NCBI RefSeq assembly: GCF_015477805.1
Contig: NZ_JADLQL010000006.1
Coordinates: forward strand, 124,001-188,000
Direction of reading: 5' to 3'
DNA from: Nocardia flavorosea
Lineage (GTDB): Bacteria; Actinomycetota; Actinomycetes; Mycobacteriales; Mycobacteriaceae
Length of the DNA stretch: 64,000 nt
Notes under the pieces: model-generated
Told to the model about the DNA's origin: nothing
Seen by the model: only the letters and a program-made list of their open reading frames with translations
Databases searched by the model: none
In this document: piece after piece, positions 62,113-64,000 of the stretch
How positions within the stretch are numbered: position 1 is the first letter of the stretch
How the letters are laid out: each line of letters begins with the position of its first letter
Made by a program: the position numbers and the translations under genes

Positions 62113-62857
62113 GATTGCTCCGAATCTCGGTCGGACGAGGGCGCCGGAACCGACGGATCGAAATACCGGCGACTCCCGGACCGGAACCACCGCATCGGCA
62201 TGGCGGCAATCGCGTGCCGGGGTATCCCCGACCGTACCCGATCAGCGCAGTACACCGGCCGTCCGCAGCGGGCCGGCATCCACCGGCGACCGGCCTGCGA
62301 CTGTCCGGCGGATGAGCCGTTCGCACTCCCGATCGGACCCGTCCATCAATCTTTGTAAGGATAAATGCGAGCATGGGACATCCCCTGGGTACAGATCGTT
62401 TTCGAAGCTTCCGAAAAGCCATCACAGCCACCGCAAGGCTTGCGGATGAGAATATCATTCTCCAAATAGGGAATGTTCGATTCGTCCGAGATCGCCGGCG
62501 CGGGCCAGACCCTCCGGATCAGGCACTATGGCCGACGGTGGGCGGCGTCGCTGCCCGGTGCGCACGGCGGTGACGTCCGGCCCCTGGCAGACGACCACCG
62601 CACCGCGGTTGTCCGCGGCGGCCGGGGGCGGGGCCACGGCATGCCCCGCCGGCAGATGCACGCCCGGGCCGCCCACCGGATTCGCCACGGTATTCGCGCG
62701 CATATTCTCCTGCCGGTGTGCTCCGCCCGGGGGAACGAGTTCGCCGGCGACCCAGGCCCATACGCAGCGGCTCGGCCGCATGCTCGAGTTCGGATCCGGC
62801 AGGCATCTACAGTGGGACCGGCGCGGCGTGCACACACATGATCAGCGAAGGAGTCGT
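62113..62857. other. Gene-free interval with an AT-rich dyad
   Basis: About 745 bases without a recognisable gene. The part from 62340 to 62470 is AT-richer than its surroundings and contains the inverted repeat at 62448-62462. Longer open frames here are composed of Arg/Pro/Gly-rich sequence in several registers and match nothing I recognise. It might hold a decayed gene or a non-coding RNA. Confidence 0.45.
62448..62462. promoter_or_regulatory. Inverted repeat GAGAAT-ATC-ATTCTC
   Basis: Perfect 6-bp arms with a three-base spacer; the layout is close to the 7-1-7 architecture of Fur-family sites. It is not near an obvious gene start. It could be a protein-binding site of a decayed gene, or a site used by the pentapeptide gene 400 bases away, but neither is supported further. 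Confidence 0.35.
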
Positions 62858-63499
62858 ATGCCCCGGGAACTGGCCGAACTGCCGTTCGCACAATGGCTGG
62901 AACCAGCCGGCGATCCGGATCTCGAGCGTGAATACGACTGTGCCGTGTTCGAGGATACGGTGCTGACCGAACCCGACCTCCGCAATGCGGTATTCGACCA
63001 GTGCGCCTTCCGCTCGGTGCACATCGACCACGGTCTGGCCGGTGCTGCGCGGTTCGCCGATGTCTGGCTGCACGGTGTCCGGTTCACCGGTACGGATATG
63101 CCGGATACCGCGTGGCTGGATGCGGAAGTGATCGAGGGAGGCTGGTCGGGCGTGGAGGCCGGCGGGGCCGAACTGCGCCGGGTGGTCTTCCACAACTGCA
63201 AACTGGACTCGGTGAACTTCCGCAACGCCCGGTTGACCAAGGTCCGCTTCGTCGACTGCGTCCTGCGCCATGTCGATTTCGGTAGCGCGAAGCTGTCGGA
63301 GGTGAGCTTTCCGGGGTCCGAGGTATCGGCGTTGACGGTGCGCAACGCACAACTGAAGAAGGTCGACTTCCGGCGCGCGCACAGTATCGGTATCGCCGAC
63401 GGGGTGGAATCGTTGCGCGGCGCGCTCGTCACCCCGGGCCAGCTGCTGGATCTCGCGCCGACCCTGGCCGCGACGGTCGGGCTGGTCGTCCAGGAATGA
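62858..63499 (+). CDS. Pentapeptide-repeat protein
   Basis: A 213-residue protein with a right-handed beta-helix of pentapeptide repeats (A/C-(D/N)-L/F-x-x), as in NAVFDQCAFRSVHID, LDSVNFRNARLTKVRFVDCVLRHVDFGSAKLSEVSF and LTVRNAQLKKVDFRRA. The N-terminal 30 residues and the C-terminal 35 are non-repeat. GAAGGAG lies before the ATG. Similar proteins include fluoroquinolone-protective MfpA/Qnr (gyrase mimics), but many have no such activity. Confidence 0.93.
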   Translation: MPRELAELPFAQWLEPAGDPDLEREYDCAVFEDTVLTEPDLRNAVFDQCAFRSVHIDHGLAGAARFADVWLHGVRFTGTDMPDTAWLDAEVIEGGWSGVEAGGAELRRVVFHNCKLDSVNFRNARLTKVRFVDCVLRHVDFGSAKLSEVSFPGSEVSALTVRNAQLKKVDFRRAHSIGIADGVESLRGALVTPGQLLDLAPTLAATVGLVVQE

Positions 63500-63544
63500 C
63501 CTTCGCTACTCGTGTTCTCTCGCCTGCGGGCCCCGGTCGCGGCG

Positions 63545-64000
63545 TCAGCCGGTTACCGTCTCCAGCACCGCCGTCGTGGCATCGGCGAGGGCCTGGTTGC
63601 TGGGCGCGGCCATGGGGTAGCCGATGGTCGAGCGGCTGAAAATGACCAAGACGACCGAAGTTCCGGTGGGACTCCACACCACACCGGCATCGTTGACGGT
63701 GCCGTAGGCGCCGGTACCGGATTTATCGGCTGCCACCCAGCCGACCGGCAGCCCTTCGCGCATCCGCTCGCCGGAGGTGACGCTCGACCGCATCCAGCCG
63801 GTGAGCAGCCGCCGGTGCTGGGGGATCAGCGCATTGCCGAGAATCAGCCGGTGCAGGCCCCCGGCGAACGCGGCGGGGGTGCTGGTATCGCGGATATCGC
63901 CGGGGAGGGCTTCGTTGAGGGCGGGTTCCCAGCGGTCCAACCTGGTTTCGGTATCGCCGATCATGCGGGCCAGCGCGGTGACCGCGGGCGGGCCGCCGAT
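63545..64000 (-). CDS. Class A beta-lactamase, C-terminal portion (gene continues past the window)
   Basis: The 151 residues inside the window correspond to the C-terminal half of a class A serine beta-lactamase. They show GGPAAVTALARMIGDTETRLDRWE, EPALN with the general-base Glu and Asn (omega loop), and later DKSGTG with the KSG/KTG motif, then AYGTVNDAGVVW. The SxxK and SDN motifs would be beyond the right edge. Chromosomal class A enzymes are typical of Nocardia. The start codon and signal peptide are outside the window. Confidence 0.95.
   Translation of the reverse strand: MGGPPAVTALARMIGDTETRLDRWEPALNEALPGDIRDTSTPAAFAGGLHRLILGNALIPQHRRLLTGWMRSSVTSGERMREGLPVGWVAADKSGTGAYGTVNDAGVVWSPTGTSVVLVIFSRSTIGYPMAAPSNQALADATTAVLETVTG

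Noticed and set aside
1..64000. tRNA, rRNA, insertion sequences, integrases and prophage genes
   Set aside because: No cloverleaf, rRNA segment, transposase or integrase motif was recognised by reading; a dedicated search could still find short ones.

Overview
The window is high-GC DNA with dense, frequently GTG/TTG-started genes, purine-rich ribosome binding sites and codons ending in G/C. A cutinase-family esterase with a Thr-rich tail, an MmpS-type protein, several fatty acyl-CoA genes, a class A beta-lactamase and a remnant of a mycothiol-dependent enzyme all point to a mycolic-acid actinobacterium. Nocardia is the best guess; this is inference from gene content, since no rRNA or tRNA gene is present.

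Layout. 1-8.8 kb: small membrane proteins, a large LuxR/LAL regulator with a 65-residue partner, a polysaccharide deacetylase divergent from a secreted glycoside-hydrolase-like protein, and a cutinase. 9-18.8 kb: metabolic and regulatory genes, namely a deaminase, PadR with a perfect operator facing a membrane protein and carotenoid oxygenase pair, a quinone oxidoreductase, an ArsR-SRPBCC pair, a nucleotidyltransferase, an ankyrin protein and a Baeyer-Villiger type monooxygenase. 18.8-25.6 kb: an eroded accessory stretch holding a TerD-PD-(D/E)XK nuclease fusion with a probable C-terminal frameshift, remnants of an acyl-CoA dehydrogenase, a maleylpyruvate isomerase-like protein and a P450, a NERD-domain membrane protein and an AlkD-like protein. 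25.6-36.8 kb: MmpS, a second EF-G, an ECF42 sigma factor with its DGPF partner, a K+/H+ type antiporter, and a TerD - tiny ORF - two CNNM/HlyC-type transporter run.

36.8-48.5 kb: a copper chaperone and DyP peroxidase pair preceded by an eight-copy octanucleotide repeat, an alpha/beta hydrolase, a GbsR-regulated ABC exporter, a GltS-type symporter, a decayed luciferase-like gene, and a hydrolase/TetR divergent pair with tandem operators. 48.6-52.3 kb: acyl-CoA catabolism genes (enoyl-CoA hydratase, acyl-CoA dehydrogenase, phosphotransferase, DUF6285). 52.5-57.6 kb: a complete zinc-uptake locus of the AztABCD type. It has a Zur-like box in the aztA/aztB divergent promoter, and the permease frame runs without a stop into an AztD-like lipoprotein. 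57.7-64 kb: a TerD-TerA-like double-domain protein, DUF1990, a GntR regulator, a TesB thioesterase, DUF427, a pentapeptide-repeat protein and the C-terminal part of a class A beta-lactamase running off the end.

The most unusual items are the TerD-nuclease fusion in a decaying neighbourhood, the stop-less AztB/AztD-like reading frame, the TerD-CNNM operon with a 29-codon coupled ORF, and the 8-bp repeat upstream of the copper chaperone. None is proven to be a new system from sequence alone.
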